This document shows positions 33,158-43,192 of a stretch of DNA of 64,000 bases, one piece after another. Origin of the DNA: CAVPDG01 sp963702535 (GTDB lineage: Bacteria; Chloroflexota; Anaerolineae; Anaerolineales; UBA4823); assembly GCA_963702535.1 (NCBI GenBank), contig CAVPDG010000024.1:186001-250000 (forward strand), given 5' to 3'. The position numbers and the translations under genes are program-made. The notes beneath the pieces were generated by a model. It did no database searches. It saw nothing but the letters and a program-made list of their open reading frames with translations, and was not told where the DNA came from. Within the stretch, counting starts at the first letter, position 1, and each line of letters starts with the position of its first letter.

Positions 33158-36100
33158 CGCGGCTTGTGGAGCGCGGCTAACAGCTTTTCCACCTGGTACT
33201 CGGATTTGCTCTCAGCCTCCAGCAGGCGCTGGATGATGGCAAATCGGCTTGCTGTATCGCCCGGCGTTTGCGCGGGCGTTCCGACCAGGCTGGCGGTGTA
33301 GAGCCACCATAACAGCTCCTCGAAAGCCTCGCGGTTGAACCAGAGGATGTCCTGGTAGCGGTTGACCTGCAAGTAGCCCTGCAGCTCGGGGTCTTTCAGC
33401 CAGGCTTGCAGCACGCTGGCGCTAGGTTCATCCTCTTTTCCGAAACGCTCGTACCAATTGGCGTGGCTGGTCATCAGCCGCACCAGCAGTACGGATTTTT
33501 CGGCATTTTCCTTGCTCAAGCCGAGATCGACCAGCCCGGCAGCCATGATCTTGGAGAGCAGCCATTCGTCGATCCAGGCGCGGCTGATCTCGCTCGGGTC
33601 CTGTCGTGTGACTATCTCCCCCAGGCGGTGGGTGAAGATCCAGCACAGCAATGTTCCCCACAGGGTTGCATTTCCATCGCTCAGTTGCTTCTTTTCTGGA
33701 GCTGCCGCATTCAAATAGGCGATTGCCTTCTTGGCTGCTCGGTGCCTGGGCGCCGCCAGGGCAGGCAGCGATAAGGCGCTGGCTGTCTCGCTGCGTATCT
33801 TGCCAGCGATCTCGGCTGCATCGCCGCTGCCCGCCATGGTTTCCTGGATCGCTTCCAGCAGGGTCAGCGCTTTCTCCTCCACCTCCGCCAGGACCTCCGC
33901 TTTGGTTTCCTCCAGGGCGGCGCCGGTCAGGCGGTTATCGATCAGCCAGCGCATCTGCCCCGCATTGACCAGCTCGCGGAAGGGGATGTGGATGGGCTGG
34001 AGCAGGATTTCTTTGATCGCTTCTTCGATATCGGGGACGCCGCGCCCGTTCAGGGATTCGCAGCACTGGGAATATGGAAGCAGCGGCTCATCCTGTACCT
34101 CGCGGAAGTTCATGAAGACGTGGTATTGGTAAGCATCCAGCTCCAGATACAAGCCCTTCTCCCACAGCTCCTGGTTGGAGCGAATGTACTCGAGCCCGCT
34201 GCGGTGATCGCGGAAGATGGTGTAGGTGTTGGCGTCCCGGGATAGACCCAGCCCTTCCGCCAGGCTGCTGATCTCCAACCGGCGCTCATTTTCTCCCACC
34301 TTAACCGGAAAGCCGGTTGTGGTGCGGATCCAGCCTCGCGTGCTGGCATAGCGGTTGTGGTAGACCACCAGGGCGCGCTCAGCCCCAGAGCGGTTGGCGT
34401 AGGCGAACACGTCCTCGTTGACATGTCCCTCGCCGCTGAAGAAATCGTATAGCCTGAAGCTTTCCGCCTCGGCAAATAAATAGCGCTGCCGCAGCAAGGG
34501 GAAGATCTCGCGCTCGTGGCGTTTGACCAGCCACTCGTCCGGCTGTTCTTCCCAATATGCCTTGCGGTATTCCATGCCATACTTTTCGGTGTACCCTTCA
34601 AGCTGCCCGTGCCCAAACATCGGCAGCCCGGGCAGGGTTGCCATCAAGGTGCAGATGCCAAAATACTTATCCCCATTCCCGAACTGTTCGATGGCGGTTT
34701 TCTCATCCGGATTGCTCATGAAATTAACGTAGCGCTTGAGGATTTCCGGGTCGAATTCGATGGTGTTCTTGATCACCAGGCGGTATTCCTGGTTCTTCTC
34801 GTCGCGCAGCATGTTCATAAACGCGCTGTTGTAGACGCGATGCATGCCCAGCGTGCGTACGAAATACCCTTCCATCAGCCAGAACGCCTCTGCCAGCAAC
34901 AGGGTGTCCGGCGCCTCCTGAGCGACCCGGTCGACCACTTCTCGCCAGAACTCGACCGGCATGGCAGCTTCGAAAGCCTCCTTGCTCATCCCGAACTCCG
35001 CCCGGGAGGGGATATCGCCGCCGCTCCCCGGCTCCGGGTACCACAAGCGCTCAAAGTGCCGCTTGGCAAGCGTCATCGCCGCATCGAAGCGGATGATCGG
35101 GAACTTCCTGGCGACATGCAGGATGGTCTGGATGACAGCTTCACGCACTTCCGGTTTGAGGTAATCCAGCTGCGCCGTGTCGTTCCAGGGCATGGACGTG
35201 CCGTCGTTGCCATGATAGACGTATTTCTCGCTGCCTGTCCAGGTGTCCACGCGCTTGAAGACTACGGCAGCATCCGTATTGTCGAAGTAGTGGTCTTCGA
35301 TATAGATGCCCACCCGGTCGTCCCAGGACAGGTTGGGTCCGTGGAAGGTATAAGACGGGAAGGGGCTGTGCTCCAGCGAGATGAACCAATCGGGATGCTC
35401 GATGAGCCAGCGCGAGTCGATGCCCATGTGGTTTGGCACCATATCGGATGCCAGGCGGATGCCCCTTGCCCAGGCACGCTCGCGCAGGTTGCGGTAAGCC
35501 TCCTCACCGCCCAGGTCTGCGGCAACATCGTAAGAGAACAGGGAGTAGGCAGACGCCTCCGCCTCTGGATTGCCGCGCAATTGCTTGATGCGCTTGGAAG
35601 CCGGGCTGCGCTCCCACAAGCCGATCAGCCAGAGTCCGGTAAGACCGGCGCGCTCCAACTCGTCCAGCGTTTCATCGGGGATCTGGTCTAGCCGGGTCAG
35701 CGGCAGGCGATATTTCTTCGAGAGCTGGTCAAGCCAGACGTAAGCATTCTTCGCCATCAAGACCAGGTTGGGCATCCAGTCCCGGTCTGGGCTGAACGCC
35801 TCCGGTTCGTATTCCTGACCGGCGAATTCATAAACCACCGCGGGTCCCGGTCCGAAGAAGACGGCTTTCTGCTCCTCCTTGATCAGGTCCATGCTGGTCA
35901 GCAAGCGGTATCATGAATTTGCTGATCAACGTGACCCAGCGCGTGCTCAGGTATTCCAGCTGACCCTCAAGCGAGTAGGGAGAGGCAAGCGCCGGGCTGC
36001 GCAGCACATCGAGCAGGTTTTTGCCCTCCTCTCCGACCCCGGGCTGTGTTTCGAAGAAATCGGGCAGGCTTTTAATGATTTGGGAGTAAGCCGTATTCCG

Positions 36101-36613
36101 GCTCAAGGACGCATCGTTGAAGAGCTCCTGGAAGGGGGCGAAAGCCGGGTTGGCGTTTGCCAGCCAGAGCATCAGCATCTCTTCGAAAACCGCTTCGCGG
36201 TTGCTCATATCATCGGCGCTGCCTGCCAGGTAGGCTTCCAGGCTGATCTCGCCTCGATACACTGCCAGGGGCGGGAATTCCTCGGCGAAAAGCCGCAGCG
36301 TGCGCTCAAGCTCGTCCTTGCCGATTTTACGCTCAAGCCAATCGAGCGCCCTGGCGTTGACGCCGGGATTGCGCTCTTGCCGGTAGCCTTGCATGACTAT
36401 GTGCAGAATTTCATCGATGATCCCCATGGCGTTGATCTGCCCGGCCTGCACAGCTTGCTCGGGGAAGCGGGTGAGGTCACGCTGGTCGTTCATCTTCTGG
36501 GCGAAGAGCCGCGCCGCGTGAAAATTGGCAAACACCACATTCCCGTTGAACGCAAACAGGGATTGGTCAAACTGGTAACGGTCGCGTGCCTTGCGGGAAA
36601 TGTGAAATTCCAT
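33154..36613 (-). CDS. Very long GH13 alpha-amylase family protein, frameshifted
   Basis: Read across one shift this is about 1,152 residues. The N-terminal 235 residues (MEFHISRKARDRYQFDQSLF, NFHAARLFAQKMN) are a helical domain of unknown role. At 35906-35908 the frame slips by one base (KFMI to RLLTSMDLIKEEQ). Then the catalytic barrel follows: SDMVPNHMG, IIRFDAAMT with the nucleophile Asp, LLLAEAFW with the acid/base Glu. A long C-terminal helical extension (about 400 residues) ends the protein. Substrate is likely an alpha-glucan, perhaps branched. AGAGGA precedes ATG 36613. Neighbours glgA, glgC, malQ and GH57 support a glycogen role. Confidence 0.85.
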
Positions 36614-36726
36614 AATCAGGTCCTCTGCCTTTAATTCTATCATCCTTTAGATTGCGGTGTGCTGATGCCAGCAAGATGCTTCTCCTCTCCGGCATTCCGC
36701 CCGGTCTTGGTGATAAAATCTATCGC

Positions 36727-37580
36727 ATGCGCTACACCACAACGATATCCGCTGAGACCCTGTCTGCACACTTGGGCGATCCCGCCTGGGCGATCCTGGA
36801 TTGCCGCTTCTCACTGGCTGATCCATCTGCCGGAAGGCTGGCTTACCATGCCGCACACATCCCCGGTGCGGTTTACGTGCATCTGGATGACGATCTATGC
36901 GCCCCCGTGATCCCTGGAAAAACCGGCAGGCATCCCCTGCCCCCGGTTGAGCAGCTTGTGGAGAATTTCTCGCGTTGGGGGATTGATCGCCAGACTCAGG
37001 TGGTGGTCTACGATGATCACCCCGGCGGCAGCGGCGCCATCGCCGCACGCTGCTGGTGGTCGCTGCGTTATCTGGGTCACGCAGCAGTAGCCGTTCTGGA
37101 TGGCGGCTGGCAGCGTTGGCAGGCTGCGGGATTGCCCGTACAGGGCGGGGGAGAGGTGCGGTCCAGGCGGCAGTTTATCGCGCAGTTGCAACCCGCCATG
37201 CTGGCGACCGTGGACGAGGTGCAGGCAGCGCGCCGCGACCCCGCTTCCGCATCTTCGACTTGCGCGGCGCTGACCGCTACCGCGGCGAGAACGAGACCAT
37301 CGACCCGGTTGCCGGGCACATCCCCTGCGCGATTTCGGCTCCATTTGCTGAAAATCTCGGCAGGGATGGGCTTTTCTTAACCCCTGAGGCTTTACGGGTT
37401 CGCTTTGAAAGGCTGCTGGAGGGCACCTCGCCGGAGAGGGCGATCTTCTACTGCGGTTCGGGAGTCACTGCCGGACACAACGTCCTGGCGATGGCGCATT
37501 GCGGGCTGGGTATGCCGCGCCTGTACCTCGGTTCCTGGAGCGAGTGGATCACCGATCCCGCCCGCCCTGTGGAGAAGTGA
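36727..37580 (+). CDS. Rhodanese-type sulfurtransferase, frameshifted
   Basis: Two rhodanese domains are recognisable. The N-terminal inactive domain has WAILDCRFSL, HIPGAVYVHLD and VVYDDHPGGSGAIAARCWW. Near 37243 the frame loses one base and the second domain continues as FRIFDLRGADRYRGE with GHIPCAISAPF and the active loop YCGSGVTAGHN, whose Cys takes the sulfur. CGSGVTA is the mercaptopyruvate-sulfurtransferase type loop rather than the CRxGx[R/T] of thiosulfate enzymes. It runs divergently from the long GH13 gene. The merged length is 284 residues, as usual. Confidence 0.88.
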
Positions 37581-37694
37581 ACTCGGTAAATCCTGGCAAT
37601 GAGGCTGCCTCCAAGAATTCAAAATATCGTTCCTTGCGGGTGAATAGGGCTTAATTTGCTGTTCGATGCGTACCTAAAGTAATCGCCGGGAGCC

Positions 37695-40092
37695 TCAGTC
37701 TGCCCGGCGGATCTGACAGATGTAGGCGCGATGCGGAACTGATCCGCTGATCGGGTCAATCGCTCCATTGCCGATGATGAGGTTGAAATTAGCTCCATCC
37801 GGACTGAAGGGATCGTAGTCAGGCGCTCCGAGATCTGGACTGGCTTGCCACCAGCCATGCTGGCCGCAGACAACATTCGGTTTCAACGTATCATTCAACC
37901 GAGCACGCGCCCGTACGCTGCCTTCAGGTGTCTCAATGCTCACCCAGTCGCCAGGGTGGATGCCACGCTCGTCGGCGGCCGCCGGATGCAGCTCGACTTC
38001 CGGATCCAACGCCTGCCGTCGCAGACTCGGCAGGGCGTGGTGCTGGCTTTCGCAAAACAGGGTGTTTTTAGCGCACGTGAGGATCAACGGGTATCGAGTC
38101 AGCCAGCTCCGGGCGTGACAATGGACTCATCAGCGGCTCTTCATACTCGGGCAACGGCGGGTAGCCGTGTTCAAGCATCGTTTCCGAATACAATTCGATC
38201 TTTCGTGTTGGTGTCTTGAAGCCTCGCGCTACACCGTTCTCAAGCTCAGCGAACTTGCGGTAATGTGTCTGCAAAGGTACCCGCACCCCGCCTGGCTGCT
38301 CACGCAGCGCTTCCAGCGATACACCGGAGGGGCTGAGTTGGTAGCGATAGGCGGCCTCAAGGTCGCCGTCCCAAAAGTGGGCGCTGAAACCCAGGCGACC
38401 CGCCAGGTCGAAGATGATCTCATTGTCGGAGCGTGCCTCTCCCTGGGGCGCGGCCATCCGCTGGCGTAGCTGTACCAGCGATTGCGCCTCCGGGCTTATC
38501 TCGAAGCCAGTCTTGAGGGCTTCGCGTTCGAAGGCGCTGGCAACGGGTAGTATGATATCGGCCAGTTCTGCAGTAGGGTTCATAAAGAGGTCTAAGTGGA
38601 CATAGAAATCGAGTGCTGCCAGGGCTTCACGCCCACGGAGCACACCGGCGTGCGCGAGCAGCAGGTTAGCGCCAAAGCCGACCAGTCCATGCACCCCGTA
38701 GGGTTGCTTCTCCAGGATGCCACGATAGAGCTCATCCGTGGTTACGAACATCCAGCGGGAAGGACCCAGCGGTCGCTCCTGCAAGCCGAGTGTCTTTGCA
38801 CGCTGCTCGGCAGGCAATAATTCCCAACCAGCTACGTTTGTTGTCGGTACGGCTGGAAACAGCACGTTCCCTCCCGGGGCGTCGAAACTGCCCGTCAGTA
38901 CAGAAAGCTGGGCAATTGCCCGGGCGGTCTGGGTGGAGTTGGTTTGCATCTCAACGCCGCTCCAGGCATAGTAAGCGACGGGCCGCGCTTCCCAGAGCAT
39001 CCGGGCGGTCGCTTCGACCTGTTCGTGTCCGATGCCGCAGATCGCTTCTACCCGATCAGGTGGAAATCGGCGGCAAAGCTCAGCGGTAAGCTCCAACGCC
39101 GGTTTACACACGACCTCGCCCTGCAACGTCTCAATTATGAACGTGCCGAACAGAGCGGGCTCAGAATTGTTGCCGTCATATCGGCCGGTGGCGGGGTCGT
39201 AGAGAATTGGACGGTCCATCGCCTCGCTCCAAGCTACGAACTGTTGCGCGCTGCCCTCGCCAGAAAGGTCGCTCTGGGTTAACAAACGACCGTTATCGGC
39301 GCGCACAAGTAGAGGTCCGTTCGTCCAGTCGCGAATGAATTCTCGGTCGTACCAACCGCGTTCGATCATGACCTGGGCGATGCCGAGCGCCAGGGCGCCA
39401 TCGGTGCCGGGTCGCACCTGTAGCCATAGATCAGCCTTTTTGGCGATCCCAGTCCGGCGTGGGTCCACCACGACCAGACGCGCGCCTCGCTTTATAGCTT
39501 CCATTGTGGCAGTGGCATGCGACAAACGGGCGAGGTTTGGGTTGTAACCCCAGTAAAGAATGCAGCTGGCGTTCTCCAGGTCTGGCATGTACGCGCCGGG
39601 AACCGCAGCTCCAAAAGTATAGGTTGTTGCTTGATAACGCCCCCACCCGCAAAGTTCCATTGATGCGCATAAGTTTGGACTTCCGTATGCATTCATCAGG
39701 CGCTGAATCCAGACCGTCGAATCTTCCGATGCCGATGTGGATGGGGAGACCACACTGAACACAACACTCTCAGGACCATACTCTGCGGCAATTTTACGTA
39801 AATTGGCCGCCGTCAGGTCAAGGGCTTCATCCCAACTGATCCGCTGCCAGCCTGGGTCGGGATCACCTTTCGGTCGTGAGCGTTTCAGCGGATAGAGCAA
39901 CCGGTCTGGGTGATAGACGAGCTCTGGCGCCGCCCGCCCCTTGGCACAGAGCGCCTTTCCTGTTGGATGAGATGGATCCGGTTCGAGGGCAACAAAACGA
40001 CCGTTCTCAATTACTCCAATCGAGCCACAACGCGAAACGCACATGGCGCAGTAACCTGGAATCCGCTCGGTAGATTGCTTATCTGCTAACAT
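37695..40092 (-). CDS. Molybdopterin oxidoreductase family protein (acetylene hydratase/polysulfide reductase-like), frameshifted
   Basis: The protein has an N-terminal [4Fe-4S] motif (YCAMCVSRCG near residue 14, last Cys in GKALCAKG), the molybdopterin-binding core and a C-terminal dinucleotide-binding domain. NLCASMELCGWGR near residue 140 is where the Mo or W ligand Cys is expected; the context resembles the acetylene hydratase branch of the DMSO reductase family. Near 38082 the frame slips by one base (LADS to LTRYPLILTCAKN) and the last 130 residues, including VHPGDWVSIETPEG-like HPGDWVSIETPEG and HGWWQ, follow. GGAGG precedes ATG 40092. No iron-sulfur or membrane partner lies beside it, which fits a hydratase or lone enzyme. 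Substrate is not known. Confidence 0.85.
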
Positions 40093-40472
40093 CGTGAATC
40101 CTCCTACTAAAACCGTTTACCCGTTGGTTCCGATCCGGTTGAGGACGGTCAAGAGTATGATAGCATTCCTTTCTTGTATGTGGCCTCCTGGATGAGGATG
40201 TAAGGGTTCGAGCCTGGTGTGAGCAGTCTCTCTTGCATTGAAAAGTATGTCTATTGATGATAATGATCGATTCTACTGCAAATAATCTATATAAAGGGCA
40301 TAAATAGTATAAATTGAACGAGAGTAATCGCCACCATAACGAGGTCTCCACTCTCCTGAGGAGTGATTTTGAAAGCCTTCGAGCCTATTCCGAGGGTTTT
40401 AATGTAACCGAAGCGGTCTCCCCTGCCGGTACAAATATGGGGAGAAGTTTAGCTGGCTGGGTATGCAAGGTG
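40093..40472. other. Gene-free AT-richer region
   Basis: The 380 bases between the molybdoenzyme start and the membrane gene end hold no supported frame. A small palindromic stretch CACTCTCCTGAGGAGTG (about 40347-40363) is followed by a short T run and may be a weak terminator. The TTCGAGCC at about 40207 looks like a tRNA T-loop but has no tRNA fold around it. Confidence 0.55.
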
Positions 40473-41240
40473 TTATAGATAGCGAGAGTCTTCGACCTGC
40501 TTGCGGTATTCTTCTTCTGAGTCGTCGGGCAAGCTTGCGGCGCTCTTCTCGGCTTGCAGTTCCACTGCCTCAGCCAGGCGTAACTCTTCCAGTGGGAGCC
40601 GGCGCACCAGGCTCCATCGCCCGCAATAGGGACAGCGATCGAATTTTCCGGCAATCAGATTCAAGCCGAAGATGTGCAGCGCAAAAGGACGCTTGCATTT
40701 CGGGCAGATTCCGCCGCCCAGCATGCCATAGTTGCGTTGCTCGCCAGCAGGCAGGTGCTCTAGCTTGCCTCGCCTGAAAAGCTGTGGGAATAAAAATCCG
40801 AACAGCATGACTGCGAAAACGATGCCCAGGATGGGCACGATAATTTTCACGGCTGCCTGCCAACCTTCGTCGGCGGAGACGAACTCGACACGCACCACAT
40901 TCAACTCCAGCAAGCTGCCGTTGCCTGTCTCACCGCTGGCCACGATGGTATGCACGCCCAGGGGGTAATCGCCCGTGTTGAAGCGCAGGCGGAATGGCGC
41001 CTCGTTGTCTGTTCCAACAATCTGGTCGTCGATCGTGAAGGTCACCTGTTGCAAGTCTGCCGGACCGCTGGCGATCATGCTGAAGGTGCCCTGGATACGC
41101 CCCGTCCCAGAGGAGTAACCGAAATCGCGGGACAGGCGCAGGGATAAGCCCGGCTCCGCCTGCGCGAGCGCAGGCGCTGCCAGGACTGCCATGCTCAAGA
41201 TTGCCACGGCAAGGGATGTAAGCAGCTTCTTTATTTCCAT
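40473..41240 (-). CDS. Secreted-domain membrane protein with intracellular zinc ribbon
   Basis: A signal peptide (residues 1-27, LAVAILSMAVLAAPALAQA) leads to an extracellular Ig-like domain (about 30-125; PADLQQVTFTIDDQIVG, YPLGVHTIVASGETGNG). A transmembrane helix (about 132-153, KIIVPILGIVFAVMLFGFLFP) follows. The cytoplasmic tail contains a zinc ribbon, CPKCKRPF and CPYCGRW, near residues 180-210. I do not know the family. The gene overlaps the ABC permease by 10 bases and is last in the transporter operon, so it may be an extracytoplasmic accessory. Confidence 0.78.
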   Translation of the reverse strand: MEIKKLLTSLAVAILSMAVLAAPALAQAEPGLSLRLSRDFGYSSGTGRIQGTFSMIASGPADLQQVTFTIDDQIVGTDNEAPFRLRFNTGDYPLGVHTIVASGETGNGSLLELNVVRVEFVSADEGWQAAVKIIVPILGIVFAVMLFGFLFPQLFRRGKLEHLPAGEQRNYGMLGGGICPKCKRPFALHIFGLNLIAGKFDRCPYCGRWSLVRRLPLEELRLAEAVELQAEKSAASLPDDSEEEYRKQVEDSRYL

Positions 41241-42019
41241 CTTGTCAGGATTGTTTCGCGTTGAAAGAGGCGGACGGATAGGGAAATCAATCCGATGTCG
41301 ATCAGCAGGATGATGAAAGCGAACGCCAGGACGAGCTGGCGGTTGATCAGCAGCACGCCAAACATCTGCCCGAAAAAGATCGCCAGGATTGGGAGGATCA
41401 CCACCACGGAGAGCTGTTCTGCTACGCGCGGATCATTGACCCGCGAGGAGACCATCAGGCTGAAGTTTACCGAAAGCACCGCCAATAAGGGTCCGATCAC
41501 ACCGATCGCCAGCCACCACTTGGGATCGAGCAAAGCCGCGATGACATACGGTGAGCGTACCAGGATGGCGACCCCGATGACATATATGAGAAAACCAAAC
41601 CAGGTCGCGACCACCGCCGGGATAGCGGCTGCCAGGTTCTTGCCGATCAATAGCTCTGCCGTGGTGATGGGTGTTGCCAGCAGCGGTTCCAGGCTGCGCG
41701 TCGTTTTCTCGCCGACGATCGAATAGGCGGCGATGTTGACCGGGATGATGAGCGGCGAGAGCATGAACAGCAGCATCATCTGCCCGGCGAGGAACACCTG
41801 GAAGCACTCTCCCAAGCCGGCGCCCTGCGGGCAGAACTGCAGGAATTGTGTGGGCATGTCGCTGGTCAGCTCATTCATCGATGTGTCTCGGGTCAGGTAG
41901 AGCATGATCAGGGGGATGACAGCGAAGAGCAAGGGCATGAAGATCACCGTCGAGACCACCAGGCGGTTCTTGAATACTTCAGCCCATTCTTTGCGGATGA
42001 TGGTTTTGATTTTATTCAT
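41231..42019 (-). CDS. ABC-2 type transporter permease
   Basis: The 262-residue protein has about six membrane segments: LVVSTVIFMPLLFAVIPLIML near residue 20, MMLLFMLSPLIIPVNIAAYS near residue 75, and further ones in the C-terminal half. SIVGEKTTRSLEPLLATPITTAELLIGK is the conserved motif of NatB/ABC-2 permeases. The ATG at 42019 is preferred over a TTG at 42028. It lies downstream of its ATPase and probably exports a lipid, polymer, ion or peptide. The target is not known. Confidence 0.9.
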   Translation of the reverse strand: MNKIKTIIRKEWAEVFKNRLVVSTVIFMPLLFAVIPLIMLYLTRDTSMNELTSDMPTQFLQFCPQGAGLGECFQVFLAGQMMLLFMLSPLIIPVNIAAYSIVGEKTTRSLEPLLATPITTAELLIGKNLAAAIPAVVATWFGFLIYVIGVAILVRSPYVIAALLDPKWWLAIGVIGPLLAVLSVNFSLMVSSRVNDPRVAEQLSVVVILPILAIFFGQMFGVLLINRQLVLAFAFIILLIDIGLISLSVRLFQRETILTRWK

Positions 42020-42060
42020 ATTTTTCAATCATAGCGGTTTGATTAACTGGCGCGGCTCGC

Positions 42061-42969
42061 TCACGCGTTCTCAACCAATTGCAGATAGACATCCTCCAGC
42101 GAGTGCTTCATCTCGCCGACGAACTGCACATCTGCGCCTTTGCCCACGAGCAGGCGGATGATCTCGGGATTGTGGGTTTCTGGTTCGTTGAGCGCTACCA
42201 CCAGCTTGTTATCCAGGCGCTTGCAGTTTTTGACGAAGGCTAGCCTGCCGATCTCTTCCGCCAGTTGGTCGTCAGCCTGCTGGAGGTGGAAGACCACCTT
42301 GCGCTCGAAGAGCTGGTTGCGCAAATTCAGCGGCGTATCGACGACGATCAGCCGGGATTTGAAGACACCGATCCGGTCGCACAGCCGGTCGGCTTCATCC
42401 AGGTTGTGAGTGCACAGGAAGATCGTCCGGCCTGCCTTGCGCAGCTCTTCGATGAACTCGCGCACCAGGTGCGCCGCTTCCGGGTCGAGCGCGGCGGTGG
42501 GCTCGTCCAGAAAAAGCAGGGGCGGCTCGTGGAGCAAGGCGCGGGCGATCGCCAGTTTCTGTTTCATGCCTTTGGAGAACGAGCCCGCTTCGTCGAAGCG
42601 CCTGTCCCACAGACCCAGCATGCGCAGGTATTTCTCTATCTGTCCCTGCACGTCTTTCACCTCGTACAGGCTGGCATAGATACTCAGGTTGTATTCCGCG
42701 CTCAGATTGTCGTACATACCCGGCGACTCCGTCAGGATGCCGACCGTGCGGCGGATCTCTTTGTTTTGCTTGCCAATCTGGAATCCATTGACCTGCGCCG
42801 TGCCCGAACTGGGTTGGATCAAGGTGGTCAGCAAGCGGACGGTGGTGGTTTTCCCGGCGCCATTGGGTCCTAAGAACCCGAACACCTCGCCCTCCTTGAC
42901 ATTCAGGTTCAGGTTGTCAACGGCGAGTGTCGCGCCAAAGCTCTTGGTTAAGTTTTCTGTATGGATCAT
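42061..42969 (-). CDS. ABC transporter ATP-binding protein
   Basis: The nucleotide-binding subunit has Walker A GPNGAGKT at 34-41, the signature FSKGMKQKLAIARALL, Walker B LLFLDEPTAALD and the switch HNLDEADRLC. The C-terminal extension of about 80 residues, found in DrrA/NatA-type exporters, is present. It is followed by the permease after about 40 bases and then by the Ig-like membrane protein; together they form an exporter operon. Confidence 0.95.
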   Translation of the reverse strand: MIHTENLTKSFGATLAVDNLNLNVKEGEVFGFLGPNGAGKTTTVRLLTTLIQPSSGTAQVNGFQIGKQNKEIRRTVGILTESPGMYDNLSAEYNLSIYASLYEVKDVQGQIEKYLRMLGLWDRRFDEAGSFSKGMKQKLAIARALLHEPPLLFLDEPTAALDPEAAHLVREFIEELRKAGRTIFLCTHNLDEADRLCDRIGVFKSRLIVVDTPLNLRNQLFERKVVFHLQQADDQLAEEIGRLAFVKNCKRLDNKLVVALNEPETHNPEIIRLLVGKGADVQFVGEMKHSLEDVYLQLVENA

Positions 42970-43076
42970 CAGGCAAGAATTTTATCCCAAATTTCCGGAT
43001 TCTTAAGCCTTGATGAGATATTGGTTTCGCCCGCGGGTTTTCCCGAGCGCGGCTGGTAAAATTTGTATCCCTTGAT

Positions 43077-43150
43077 GGTTGTGGTTTGGATCAGTTTGGT
43101 TGTGGTTTGGATCAGTTTGGTTGTGTTTGATATGTTGTTGTTTGGATCAG
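43077..43150. repeat. Tandem 21-bp repeat upstream of the sigma-like gene
   Basis: GGTTGTGGTTTGGATCAGTTT occurs twice in perfect tandem (43077-43097, 43098-43118), then as a degenerate third copy (43119-43139) and a part copy, GTTTGGATCAG (43140-43150). The period of 21 bases equals two helix turns. The array ends 42 bases before the gene start, where an operator or a spacer for DNA bending would fit. Confidence 0.85.
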
Positions 43151-43192
43151 TCCGCGCTGTCCTTTTATCGTTAGGTAAAGCCGAGGGTTGAC

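Noticed and set aside
34516..35691. A 391-codon plus-strand frame opposite the long GH13 gene
   Set aside because: It mirrors the codon bias of the GH13 gene, carries no family motif, and has no ribosome site.
40198..40225. GGTTCGAGCC-like sequence suggesting a tRNA T-loop
   Set aside because: The flanking bases do not form a T stem, and no anticodon arm, D arm or acceptor stem can be placed upstream.
43077..43150. Possible CRISPR array
   Set aside because: The copies are directly adjacent without spacers, number only two to three, and there are no cas genes.
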